From Lentzea albidocapillata subsp. violacea (GTDB lineage Bacteria; Actinomycetota; Actinomycetes; Mycobacteriales; Pseudonocardiaceae), in the NCBI RefSeq assembly GCF_900100275.1, contig NZ_FNET01000022.1:1-64000 (forward strand): a stretch of DNA of 64,000 nucleotides, written 5' to 3'. This document shows positions 50,650 through 58,585 of this stretch, piece after piece. Numbering within the stretch: position 1 is the stretch's first letter; each line of letters begins with the position of its first letter. The position numbers were made by a program, and so were the translations under genes. The notes below the pieces were generated by a model, which worked only from the letters and a program-made list of their open reading frames with translations, did not search any database and was not told the DNA's origin.

Positions 50650-52244
50650 TTCGAGTGCGACCCGTACTTGCGGATGTGCTGCTGGCGCTTGCGCCACAAC
50701 AGGAAGCCGGCGCCGAACACGAGCGCGGAACCGACCGCCGTGGTCATGGCCATCGGGTCGATGTTGCCGATCCGGCCGACCGGGTTGACCGCGACCTCGG
50801 CCGTGGTGCCCGAGGCGTTGACGGCGGTGCCGTTGCGGGGCAGGCCCACGTACGGGAAGTTCGCCTCGAACGGCTGGTCGTTCGCGTCGACCTTGTCACC
50901 CGTGGCCAGTGCGTCGACGAGCTTGCCGGACGCCGCCGCACCCTCCATCGCCTGGACGGCGATGTCCACCACGTCGTCGGTCAGCCGACGGCCGTTCGGG
51001 AAGCCCTGCGTGTCACCCGCGAGCAGGCCCAGGCGGTTCGGGTTGGCGTTCGGCTCGATCATCATGTTCAGCCGCAGCATCTCGGACGGGCGGAACCGCC
51101 GCGCGTCCACGTCCGCGTTGTTGACCTGCGAGTTCAGGTCGGCGTTGATCTGCGCGCCGAGCTTCTTGGTGATGCCGGTCAGGAAGATCTCCGCCAGGTC
51201 GTCGCGCTGACCCTGTGGCGCCGGGATCTTGTAGATCGCCTCGATCAGTTTCGGCAGCTCCGGGTTCACGACCCGGTCGACGAGCTCCTTCACGCCGGCG
51301 TCCTGGTCGGGGCGCAGGCCGTTGAACGCGTCCTTCAGACCCGCGGGGGCCACGACCTCGTTCACCAGCGGGTTGCCCAGGCGGGAGACCTGCACGAAGT
51401 CGCCGACCGCCTCCGCCTTGCCGGGCGAGAGCTTCAGGGTGCGGCGCTGCGTGGTGCTCCAGATGCCGATGTTCGGGTTGCGGTGGGCGTCGTTGCGCAA
51501 CGCCAGCGCCTGCTTGGGCAGCTGGATCGCGATGGTGTTGACGTTGTAGCCGCGCAGCGTGTCCTGGCCGACCTCGCTCAGGTTGCCGCCGTAGAGCAGG
51601 TCGAACACGCGCAGGTCGGCGAAGAACGCGTCCTCGGACGGGCCCACGTAGACCTTGCCGCCACCGGCGATCTGCGTGATCGCCTGGTCGCGCAGCTTCT
51701 TGAAGTCCGGCATCGACGCCGGGCCGTTCGGGGACGGCGCGACCGGGGCGTTGCTGACCAGCTTGACCTTCTGGCCGTTCTGGTAGATCGCCTCGAGGTT
51801 GTAGCGCTGCCGGAACAGCAGGTTCTCGTCGTCGAGCGAGTCCACGACACCGTTGGCGTACAGGAACGTGTTGTTCTTGCGCCGGTCGTCGTCCTGGAAG
51901 GTGAACCGCAGGGTGACGTCGGGTTTGGCGTCGCCGTCGCTGTCGACGTTGAAGTCGTACTGCGCGTCCTCGGCCCACGGGAAGAAGTTGGGGCCACCGT
52001 TGGGTTCCTGGAACCCGGACCAGTTGCCGACCAGCGTCACGGTGTCCTTGTGGTCGGGACTCACGAACGCGTACAGGTCCGTGTTGTCCACGGCCGGGTC
52101 ACCCGCGATGAGCGGAGCCTCGCGGTGAGACGACGCCGTGGCGTTGGTACCGCCGAACATGGCCGCGTTCAGCAGTGTGGCGGCCACCAGCGCGGCCGCA
52201 GCCACCTGGCCGCGCCGACCGCTGAGGGCGTGCGGTGATGACAT
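50646..52244 (-). CDS. DUF4331 secreted protein with C-terminal membrane anchor
   Basis: 532 residues. Signal peptide about 1-38, then ASSHREAPLIAGDPAVDNTD, the hallmark start of DUF4331 proteins. Further family segments are LYAFVSPDHKDTVTLVGNWS, AQYDFNVDSDGDAKPDVTLR, and FFADLRVFDLLYGGNL. A C-terminal hydrophobic helix (MAMTTAVGSALVFGAGFLLW) and basic tail suggest membrane anchoring. Family function is unknown. It is the first gene of a three-gene unit joined by GTGA overlaps with TPR and NicO genes; this association hints at metal handling. Confidence 0.92.
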   Translation of the reverse strand: MSSPHALSGRRGQVAAAALVAATLLNAAMFGGTNATASSHREAPLIAGDPAVDNTDLYAFVSPDHKDTVTLVGNWSGFQEPNGGPNFFPWAEDAQYDFNVDSDGDAKPDVTLRFTFQDDDRRKNNTFLYANGVVDSLDDENLLFRQRYNLEAIYQNGQKVKLVSNAPVAPSPNGPASMPDFKKLRDQAITQIAGGGKVYVGPSEDAFFADLRVFDLLYGGNLSEVGQDTLRGYNVNTIAIQLPKQALALRNDAHRNPNIGIWSTTQRRTLKLSPGKAEAVGDFVQVSRLGNPLVNEVVAPAGLKDAFNGLRPDQDAGVKELVDRVVNPELPKLIEAIYKIPAPQGQRDDLAEIFLTGITKKLGAQINADLNSQVNNADVDARRFRPSEMLRLNMMIEPNANPNRLGLLAGDTQGFPNGRRLTDDVVDIAVQAMEGAAASGKLVDALATGDKVDANDQPFEANFPYVGLPRNGTAVNASGTTAEVAVNPVGRIGNIDPMAMTTAVGSALVFGAGFLLWRKRQQHIRKYGSHSK

Positions 52245-52290
52245 CTGTGGGCAACCTTTCGGAGATGAGTTCTGGGGGTGCTGTCTGCGA

Positions 52291-53463
52291 TCAGGCGCTG
52301 TGCATGAGCAGCGACGGTTCGCTGGAGTGGCTTGCGTGCACGGCGTGGCTCGTCCACCTCGCCTGGGTGAAGTCGCGAATGCCCTCGACGAGTCGTTCCA
52401 CGTCCTGTTCGGGCCGCACGACGAGCCGGGCGAACTTGCTGGTCATACCGAGCTTGTTGCCGCATTCACGGATGAAGACCTGGTGCTTGGCCAGCAGGTG
52501 GTCGCGCAGTTCGCGGCCGTCCATGCCTCCGCCGAGCTTCACGAACAGGAAGTTCGCCTGCGACGAGTAGACGGTCAGGTCGGGGATGCGCGACAGCTCC
52601 ATGCCCATGCGGTAGCGGTCGCGGCTCAGCAGCCGCAGGCTCTCGGCGTACTCGCCCTCGTGCTCGGCCAGCATGAACACGACGGTCTCCGCGAGGGAGT
52701 TCAGGTTCCACTTGGGCAGCGTCCGGCGCATCTTCCCGGCCAGTCCCGGGTTCGCGACCAGGTAGCCGAACCGGATGCCGTGCAGGCCGAAGTTCTTGCC
52801 GAGGCTCTTCAGCACCACCACGTTGGGCCGGATGGACGCCTCGGCCGCGACCGACGGATTGCGCTCGACCTCGACGAAGTCGATGAACGACTCGTCGATC
52901 ACGATCAGGTCGAGGTCGGACAGCTCGTCCATGAACCGGATGATCTCCCGGCGCGGCAGGTAGCCGCCGTCGGGATTGTTCGGGTTGCAGATGACCGCGA
53001 CCCTGCTGCCGCGAGTGCGGATGAACTTGATGTACTCGTCGATGTCGAGCTCGAAGCTGTTGCTCTCCTGGAGCAGGAACATGTCGACGCGCTTGTTGCT
53101 CTCCATCGGCTGGTCGGTCCAGCGCCCGAAGGTGGGGATCGGGATGGCGATGCTCTCGTGGATCCACAGGTGGTCCATCCACGTGATCAGCTCGGTCGAG
53201 CCGTTCGACATCGCGAGCGTCGCCGGGTTCAGCGCCAGCACCTTGGAGAGCTGCTCCGCGATCTTGCCGGAGTCGCTCGGGTAGAACTTGAGCACCGACT
53301 CCAGGTTCTTGGACAGCTCCTCGAACATCTCCGGCGTCGGAAAGTACGGATTGCACGGGATGCAGAAGTCGACGAGCTCACCCGCACCCGTCCGCGACAG
53401 CTCGAAGTAGGACGGGCTGTGCGCGGTCTGCTGGAACAGACCCGAGTCCACACCATGCCGCAC
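52291..53463 (-). CDS. PLP-dependent aminotransferase (class I/II, histidinol-phosphate type)
   Basis: 390 residues. The PLP lysine is in VLKSLGKNFGLHGIRFGYLV. Other fold type I markers are LAMSNGSTELITWM, VAVICNPNNPDGGYLP, and DLIVIDESFIDFV. The N-terminal YPSDSGKIAEQLSKVLALNP matches histidinol-phosphate aminotransferase-like and threonine-phosphate decarboxylase-like proteins. GTG 53463 has GGAG upstream; other in-frame GTGs nearby are possible. It is 46 bp upstream of the DUF4331 gene on the same strand, so it could share transcription. The substrate is not evident. Confidence 0.88.
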   Translation of the reverse strand: MRHGVDSGLFQQTAHSPSYFELSRTGAGELVDFCIPCNPYFPTPEMFEELSKNLESVLKFYPSDSGKIAEQLSKVLALNPATLAMSNGSTELITWMDHLWIHESIAIPIPTFGRWTDQPMESNKRVDMFLLQESNSFELDIDEYIKFIRTRGSRVAVICNPNNPDGGYLPRREIIRFMDELSDLDLIVIDESFIDFVEVERNPSVAAEASIRPNVVVLKSLGKNFGLHGIRFGYLVANPGLAGKMRRTLPKWNLNSLAETVVFMLAEHEGEYAESLRLLSRDRYRMGMELSRIPDLTVYSSQANFLFVKLGGGMDGRELRDHLLAKHQVFIRECGNKLGMTSKFARLVVRPEQDVERLVEGIRDFTQARWTSHAVHASHSSEPSLLMHSA

Positions 53464-53663
53464 GCGACCACTCCGTCCTTCGATCCGCTTCCGACACCGG
53501 GGCATACGTGCCGATGTTCATCCCGGTTCACGGGTCCGTTTCGGGAAGGTCTCGGAACGGTCTCGTACGCAACCTCGCGTACTCCGGATCCTCGGCTCGG
53601 CGGACGCCGGTCCGGCCGGTTCCCGGGAGGCTGTTTCTCACGTGATCGTCGGAGGGGGTCGTG

Positions 53664-54971
53664 ATGCTCGGGAAGTTGCTGCTCGCGGTGTCGTTGCTGA
53701 TGCCGGTGGAGACCGGTTCGCCGACTGTCCACACCGGACAGATCGAGGGCGCCGAATACCGGGTCGAGGTGCCATCTCGTTGGAACGGAACGCTTCTGCT
53801 CTACAGCCACGGCACGTACCCCGCCGGGTACACGCCGCCGATCGAGATGGCCTCCCGGCCCGCCGCGCGTGCCGAACTGCTGGAGCGTGGCTACGCTCTC
53901 GCGGCCTCCCGATACCGCGTTCCGCACGGCCATTCGGTGCCCGACGCGCTGCGCGACCAACCCGCGCTCGTGTCGTGGTTCTCGGGTGCCGTGGGACCTC
54001 CACGGCGGGTGATCGCCTGGGGATCGTCGCTGGGCGGGCTGACCTCCGTGCTGCTGGGGGAACGCGGCCGGTTCGACGGGGTGCTCGCTATGTGCGGGGC
54101 ACTCGGAGGGGCCGTCGAACGGTCCAACCAGCTGCTCGACCTGGGGTTCGTGGTCCGGACCCTGCTGGAACCGTCGCTGGAAGTCGTGCGGATCTCCGAC
54201 GTCGCGGTGAACGAGACGCGGGCGGTCGCGGCCGTCGACTCCGCGCTGGGTTCCGCGACCGGACGCGCCCGGCTGGCGTTGGCCAACGCCGTAGCGGGTA
54301 TCCCGGCCTGGTCACGGGTGCACGAACCCCGTCCGGTGGAAGTGGTGGAGGCGGTGACGCAGGCAGCCGTTCACGACCGAACGCTCGCCCGCTCGCTCGC
54401 GTGGGGCAGCGGCCGCGCCGACATCGAGGCGCGCGCCGGCGGCAACCCGAGCTGGAACACGGGTGTGGACTACCGGCAGTTGCTGGAGCGCTCCTCCCAG
54501 CGGGAACTGGTGCTGGCGGCCTACCGGGAGGCCGGCGTGGCCCTGCAGGACGACCTGGCTTCGCTGGCGGCCGCTCCACGGGTGCCCGCGGACGCCTCCG
54601 CGGTCCACTGGCTTCGGTCCTTCGGCGATCCCGCCAGCCGCCCCCGGTCACCCGTCGTGACACTGCACGCGCTCGGCGACCCCACCGCCGTCGAGCACTC
54701 CGGCGCCTACCGGGGACGTGACGTACGACAACTCTTCGTCAACCGCGCCGGGCACTGCATGCACACGGCGGCAGAAGAACTCGTCGCTCTGCGTGTCCTG
54801 GAAGACCGCATCTCGACCGGCCGCTGGCAGCACGCCGACGTGAACGCGCTGGCCGGGCAGTACGGCCCTGAGATGCGGGTACTCCAGGACTGGACCACGA
54901 CTCCACCCCGCGAGGAGACCGTGGCGCCGGGCTTTGTGACGCACCACCCAGGACGGTTTCCGCGACCGTGA
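53664..54971 (+). CDS. Secreted alpha/beta hydrolase
   Basis: 435 residues with a short signal (MLGKLLLAVSLLMPVETGS). The oxyanion strand is TLLLYSHGTYPAG, the nucleophile elbow VIAWGSSLGGLTSVLLGE, an acid candidate lies in VVTLHALGDPTAVEH and the catalytic histidine in VNRAGHCMHTAAEELVAL. It resembles the large, uncharacterised actinobacterial hydrolases related to prolyl aminopeptidase/esterase types. GTG 53661 is a possible alternative start; GGAGGGGG serves both. It stands alone, upstream of parE, and faces away from the aminotransferase gene. Confidence 0.85.
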   Translation: MLGKLLLAVSLLMPVETGSPTVHTGQIEGAEYRVEVPSRWNGTLLLYSHGTYPAGYTPPIEMASRPAARAELLERGYALAASRYRVPHGHSVPDALRDQPALVSWFSGAVGPPRRVIAWGSSLGGLTSVLLGERGRFDGVLAMCGALGGAVERSNQLLDLGFVVRTLLEPSLEVVRISDVAVNETRAVAAVDSALGSATGRARLALANAVAGIPAWSRVHEPRPVEVVEAVTQAAVHDRTLARSLAWGSGRADIEARAGGNPSWNTGVDYRQLLERSSQRELVLAAYREAGVALQDDLASLAAAPRVPADASAVHWLRSFGDPASRPRSPVVTLHALGDPTAVEHSGAYRGRDVRQLFVNRAGHCMHTAAEELVALRVLEDRISTGRWQHADVNALAGQYGPEMRVLQDWTTTPPREETVAPGFVTHHPGRFPRP

Positions 54972-55047
54972 CGGGCGTCCTGCGAAGAATTGTCAGAGGG
55001 TGCGGATACCCTGCTGGCAGTCCGCACACAATCAGGGAGCAATACCC

Positions 55048-58000
55048 GTGACCGCAGAGACCCTGTACGGGGCCGACGACCTCACCCATCTGGAAGGTCT
55101 GGAGGCCGTACGCAAACGGCCAGGCATGTACATCGGGTCGACCGACAGCCGGGGCATCAACCACCTCTTCAGCGAGATCATCGACAACTCCACCGACGAG
55201 GGCGTCGCGGGCCACGCGACGAAGGTCGTGGTGACCCTGCACGCCGACGGCAGCGTCCAGGTCGACGACGACGGCCGCGGCATCCCGACCGACGTCCACG
55301 CGAAGTCCGGTCTGTCCGGTGTGGAACTGGTGCTCACGAAGCTGCACGCCGGCGGCAAGTTCGGCGGCTCCGGCTACAAGACCTCCGGCGGCCTGCACGG
55401 CGTCGGCGCCTCCGCCGTCAACGCCCTCTCCCACCGCTACGACGTCACGGTGCGGCGCGACGGCAAGGTCCACGAGATGTCGTTCGCCCACGGCGTCCCC
55501 GGCGTCTTCGACGGCCCCGGCCCCAAGGCGAAGTTCACCCGCCAGACCGGGCTGAACATCGTCGGCAAGATGAAGCGCAACGAGTCGACCGGCACCTCGA
55601 CCCGCTACTGGTACGACGCCCGCTACTTCGAGAACGGCGCCGCGCTCGACGTGGACACCGTCCGCCAGAAGCTGCGCAACACGGCGTTCCTCGTGCCGGG
55701 CGTCACCTACGTCCTGCGGTCCGCGCTGGAAGACACCATCTCCGAAGAGGTCTTCCACTACCCGCACGGCCTGACCGACATGGTCGACTTCCTCGCCCCC
55801 TCCGGCGACCGCGCGGTCTCCGGCACGCTGGTGATCACCGGCACCGGCACCTACTTCGAGAACGCCGCCGACGAGAACGGCGTGATGCGGTCCAAAGTGG
55901 AGCGTCAGGCCGAGATCGAGGTGGCGCTGCGCTGGGGCACCGGCTACGAGCGCATCGTCGAATGCTTCACCAACACGATCCGCAACGTGCACGGCGGCAC
56001 CCACCGCCGCGGCTTCGACCGCGCCGTGGTGAAGTCGGTGCAGGACGCCATCTCCAAGACCCGCGGCCTGCTGAAGCCGAAGGAGGAGATGCCGACCCTG
56101 GACGACGTGCTCGAAGGCATGACGGCCGTCATCCACGTCCGCATCCCCGAACCGCAGTTCACCTCGCAGACCAAGGACGAGCTCTCCACCGCCGGCATCA
56201 CCAAGGTGCTGCAGGGCATCGTCGACCAGCAGATCCGCGCGTGGACCGAGGACCGCAAGACCAAGCTCGAAGCCAAGACCGTGCTGCAGAAGGTCGTCGA
56301 CGCCTCGCGCGTCCGGCTGACCCAGAAGCAGCAGAAGGACGCGGCGCGGCGCAAGACGGCCCTTGAGGGCGCGGCGATGCCGGCCAAGCTGGTCGACTGC
56401 CGCACCACAGGTGTTTCGCGTAGCGAACTTTTTCTCGTGGAAGGCGACTCCGCTCTCGGCTGTTTTGTCGGTGAGACACAGGTCGCGCTGGCGTCCGGCA
56501 AGTCGTTGTCGTTCCTGGAACTGGTCGAGGACTGGCAGCGCGGTGTGACGCACTTCGGATATGCGACCAACAAGGCCGGCCGCGTCGTAGTCGTGCCGCT
56601 GGTCGAGCCCCGGCTGACCAAGAAGGACGCGCCGCTCGTCCGCGTCACCCTGGACAACGGCGAGTCCGTGCGATGCACGCCAGACCACCTGTTCCGGCTG
56701 CGTGACGGTTCCTACCGCCGTGCGGACGCACTGCAGGCCGGCGACTCGCTGATGCCGCTGTATCGGTCGGTGTCCTCGAAGGCGGAGGGTCACAACCTCG
56801 ACGGCTATGAGCGGATCTGGATGAACGACCGGCAGGAATGGGTGTACACCCATTACCTGGCCGACGCGTACAACCTGCGCCATGGCTTCGACAGCACCGA
56901 GGACGGCACCGTCCGGCACCACGTCGACGTCAACAAGCGGAACAACGACCCGCGCAACCTCAAGCGCATGACGTGGGAAGACCACTCAGCACTGCACGCC
57001 GCGATGATGGGCGAGCACGTGCACGAGGGCTACCGCGCATGGCTCGCAGCGGGCGGCACCGAGTTCAAGTCCGCGATGCTGTCCGAGCAGTGGAAGAACC
57101 CCGATTTCCGCGCCTCCTGCCTCGCCCGGCTCGCTGAACGCAACCAGGACCCGGATTTCCGCGCTCGCATCGAGCAGGGCTTCCTCGACTGGTACTCGGC
57201 GCTGAGCGAGACCGAGAAGACGGCTTACGCCGAGCGCCTGCGTGCGCTGCAGGCCGAGTACTGGGCCAAGCCCGAGCACCGCGCGGCCGCAGCAGAGCGG
57301 GTGCGCGCGTTCTTCACGCAGCCCGGCAAACGCGAGGAGTGGAGCGAGCGGTCCCTGGCGCAGTGGCAGGACGAGGAGCTGCTCGCCTGGCGTTCCCGCA
57401 CCACGATCGACCAGTTCGCGGACCCTGCGGAGCGTCAGCGTCAGCGTGACGCGGTCCTCTCGTGGCACGAGGACAACCCGGAGTTCGGCCGCGAGCACTC
57501 GGCTCGGATGAAGCAGCGGATGGCCGACGCTTCCACCGGCCACCTGGAGAAGATCCAGAAGGGCCGCCGCCGGTACGTGGAATCGACTCCACGCGCTGAG
57601 CGCGTCGCCAAGCAGGTCGAAGGCCGTCGGCTCGCCGCACTGAAGCGAATGGCGCCGATGCTGGACACGCCGTCGAACTTCGAACTGGCGTTGTCCTACG
57701 AGCTCGACCGCAAGAAGAACGCGAAGACCGGCCTGAAGTTCCTGAAGGTGCTGGCGCACTACGACGACGACTTCGCGCGGTTGCGTGAGGCGGCGTCGAT
57801 GGTGAACCACTCGGTCGCGTCCGTCGAGGCGTTGCCGGAGCGGGAAGACGTCTACGACCTGACCGTCGACGGCTACCACAACTTCGCACTCGAAGCCGGT
57901 GTGTTCGTCCACAACAGTGCCCGCATGGCGCGCGTCTCCGAGTATCAGGCGCTGCTTCCCTTGCGCGGCAAGATTCTCAACGTCCAGAAGGCCTCGCTCG

Positions 58001-58554
58001 CCGACACGTTGCGCAACGCCGAGATCGCCTCCATCGTCCAGGTCCTGGGCGCGGGCACCGGCCGCACGTTCGAAATCTCGCAGATGCGGTACGGCCGCGT
58101 GATCCTGATGGCCGACGCGGACGTCGACGGCAGCCACATCCGCACGCTGCTGATCACGTTGTTCGCCAAGTACATGCGCCCCGTGATCGAGGACGGCCGC
58201 CTCTACGCGGCCATGCCCCCGTTGCACAAGGTCGTGACGCGCGGCCGGAACGCCGAAACGCACTTCACCTTCACCCAGCGCCAGATGGAACGGAAGATCG
58301 CGTCGCTGGAGAAGGCCGGCAAGCAGATCGTCTCGCCGGTGATGCGGTTCAAGGGTCTCGGCGAGATGGACGCGGACGAGTTGTGGGAGACCACGATGAA
58401 CCCCATGACCCGCAGCGTCCGCCGGATCACCATGGATGATGTCGATGCCGCGGAGAACGCGCTGGAACTGCTGATGGGCGAGAAGGTCGAGCCGCGCCGC
58501 AACTGGCTCGTCGAGTCCGCCGCCAGGGTCGACCAGTCGGCCATCGACCTCTAA
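55048..58554 (+). CDS. parE: DNA topoisomerase IV subunit B (ParE) precursor with intein
   Basis: 1168 residues, of which residues 472-956 are an intein, leaving a 683-residue extein. The GHKL ATPase has EIIDNSTDEGVAGH and SGGLHGVGASAVNAL. The TOPRIM motif reads FLVEGDSALG-[intein]-SARMARVSEYQALLP, and DADVDGSHIRTLL supplies the metal-binding aspartates. EGDSALG rather than EGDSAGG and the SARMARVSEYQ context point to the actinobacterial ParE-type subunit rather than GyrB. The enzyme decatenates or relaxes DNA with ParC, encoded 31 bp downstream. AGGGAG precedes GTG 55048. A housekeeping gyrAB pair would be expected elsewhere. Confidence 0.93.
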   Translation: MTAETLYGADDLTHLEGLEAVRKRPGMYIGSTDSRGINHLFSEIIDNSTDEGVAGHATKVVVTLHADGSVQVDDDGRGIPTDVHAKSGLSGVELVLTKLHAGGKFGGSGYKTSGGLHGVGASAVNALSHRYDVTVRRDGKVHEMSFAHGVPGVFDGPGPKAKFTRQTGLNIVGKMKRNESTGTSTRYWYDARYFENGAALDVDTVRQKLRNTAFLVPGVTYVLRSALEDTISEEVFHYPHGLTDMVDFLAPSGDRAVSGTLVITGTGTYFENAADENGVMRSKVERQAEIEVALRWGTGYERIVECFTNTIRNVHGGTHRRGFDRAVVKSVQDAISKTRGLLKPKEEMPTLDDVLEGMTAVIHVRIPEPQFTSQTKDELSTAGITKVLQGIVDQQIRAWTEDRKTKLEAKTVLQKVVDASRVRLTQKQQKDAARRKTALEGAAMPAKLVDCRTTGVSRSELFLVEGDSALGCFVGETQVALASGKSLSFLELVEDWQRGVTHFGYATNKAGRVVVVPLVEPRLTKKDAPLVRVTLDNGESVRCTPDHLFRLRDGSYRRADALQAGDSLMPLYRSVSSKAEGHNLDGYERIWMNDRQEWVYTHYLADAYNLRHGFDSTEDGTVRHHVDVNKRNNDPRNLKRMTWEDHSALHAAMMGEHVHEGYRAWLAAGGTEFKSAMLSEQWKNPDFRASCLARLAERNQDPDFRARIEQGFLDWYSALSETEKTAYAERLRALQAEYWAKPEHRAAAAERVRAFFTQPGKREEWSERSLAQWQDEELLAWRSRTTIDQFADPAERQRQRDAVLSWHEDNPEFGREHSARMKQRMADASTGHLEKIQKGRRRYVESTPRAERVAKQVEGRRLAALKRMAPMLDTPSNFELALSYELDRKKNAKTGLKFLKVLAHYDDDFARLREAASMVNHSVASVEALPEREDVYDLTVDGYHNFALEAGVFVHNSARMARVSEYQALLPLRGKILNVQKASLADTLRNAEIASIVQVLGAGTGRTFEISQMRYGRVILMADADVDGSHIRTLLITLFAKYMRPVIEDGRLYAAMPPLHKVVTRGRNAETHFTFTQRQMERKIASLEKAGKQIVSPVMRFKGLGEMDADELWETTMNPMTRSVRRITMDDVDAAENALELLMGEKVEPRRNWLVESAARVDQSAIDL
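56461..57915 (+). mobile_element. Intein in ParE with HNH homing endonuclease (485 residues)
   Basis: It begins with Cys1 (CFVGETQVALASG, block A), carries block B with TPDH at intein residues 73-76 and ends with YDLTVDGYHNFALEAGVFVHN split as blocks F and G (His-Asn). The +1 extein residue is Ser. An HNH core (HHVDVNKRNNDPRNLKRMTW) lies at about 153-172. The following ~250 residues are highly charged with irregular repeats (NPDFRAS, DPDFRAR, KPEHRAA), probably DNA-recognition modules. It is inserted in the TOPRIM active site directly after EGDSALG. Confidence 0.92.
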
Positions 58555-58585
58555 GCCTTCTACGGACAGACGGAGTTACGAAGTC

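Noticed and set aside
54972-55047. LexA-type or sigma-70 promoter before parE
   Set aside because: No -35/-10 pair with acceptable spacing and no SOS-type palindrome could be identified in the 76 bp gap.
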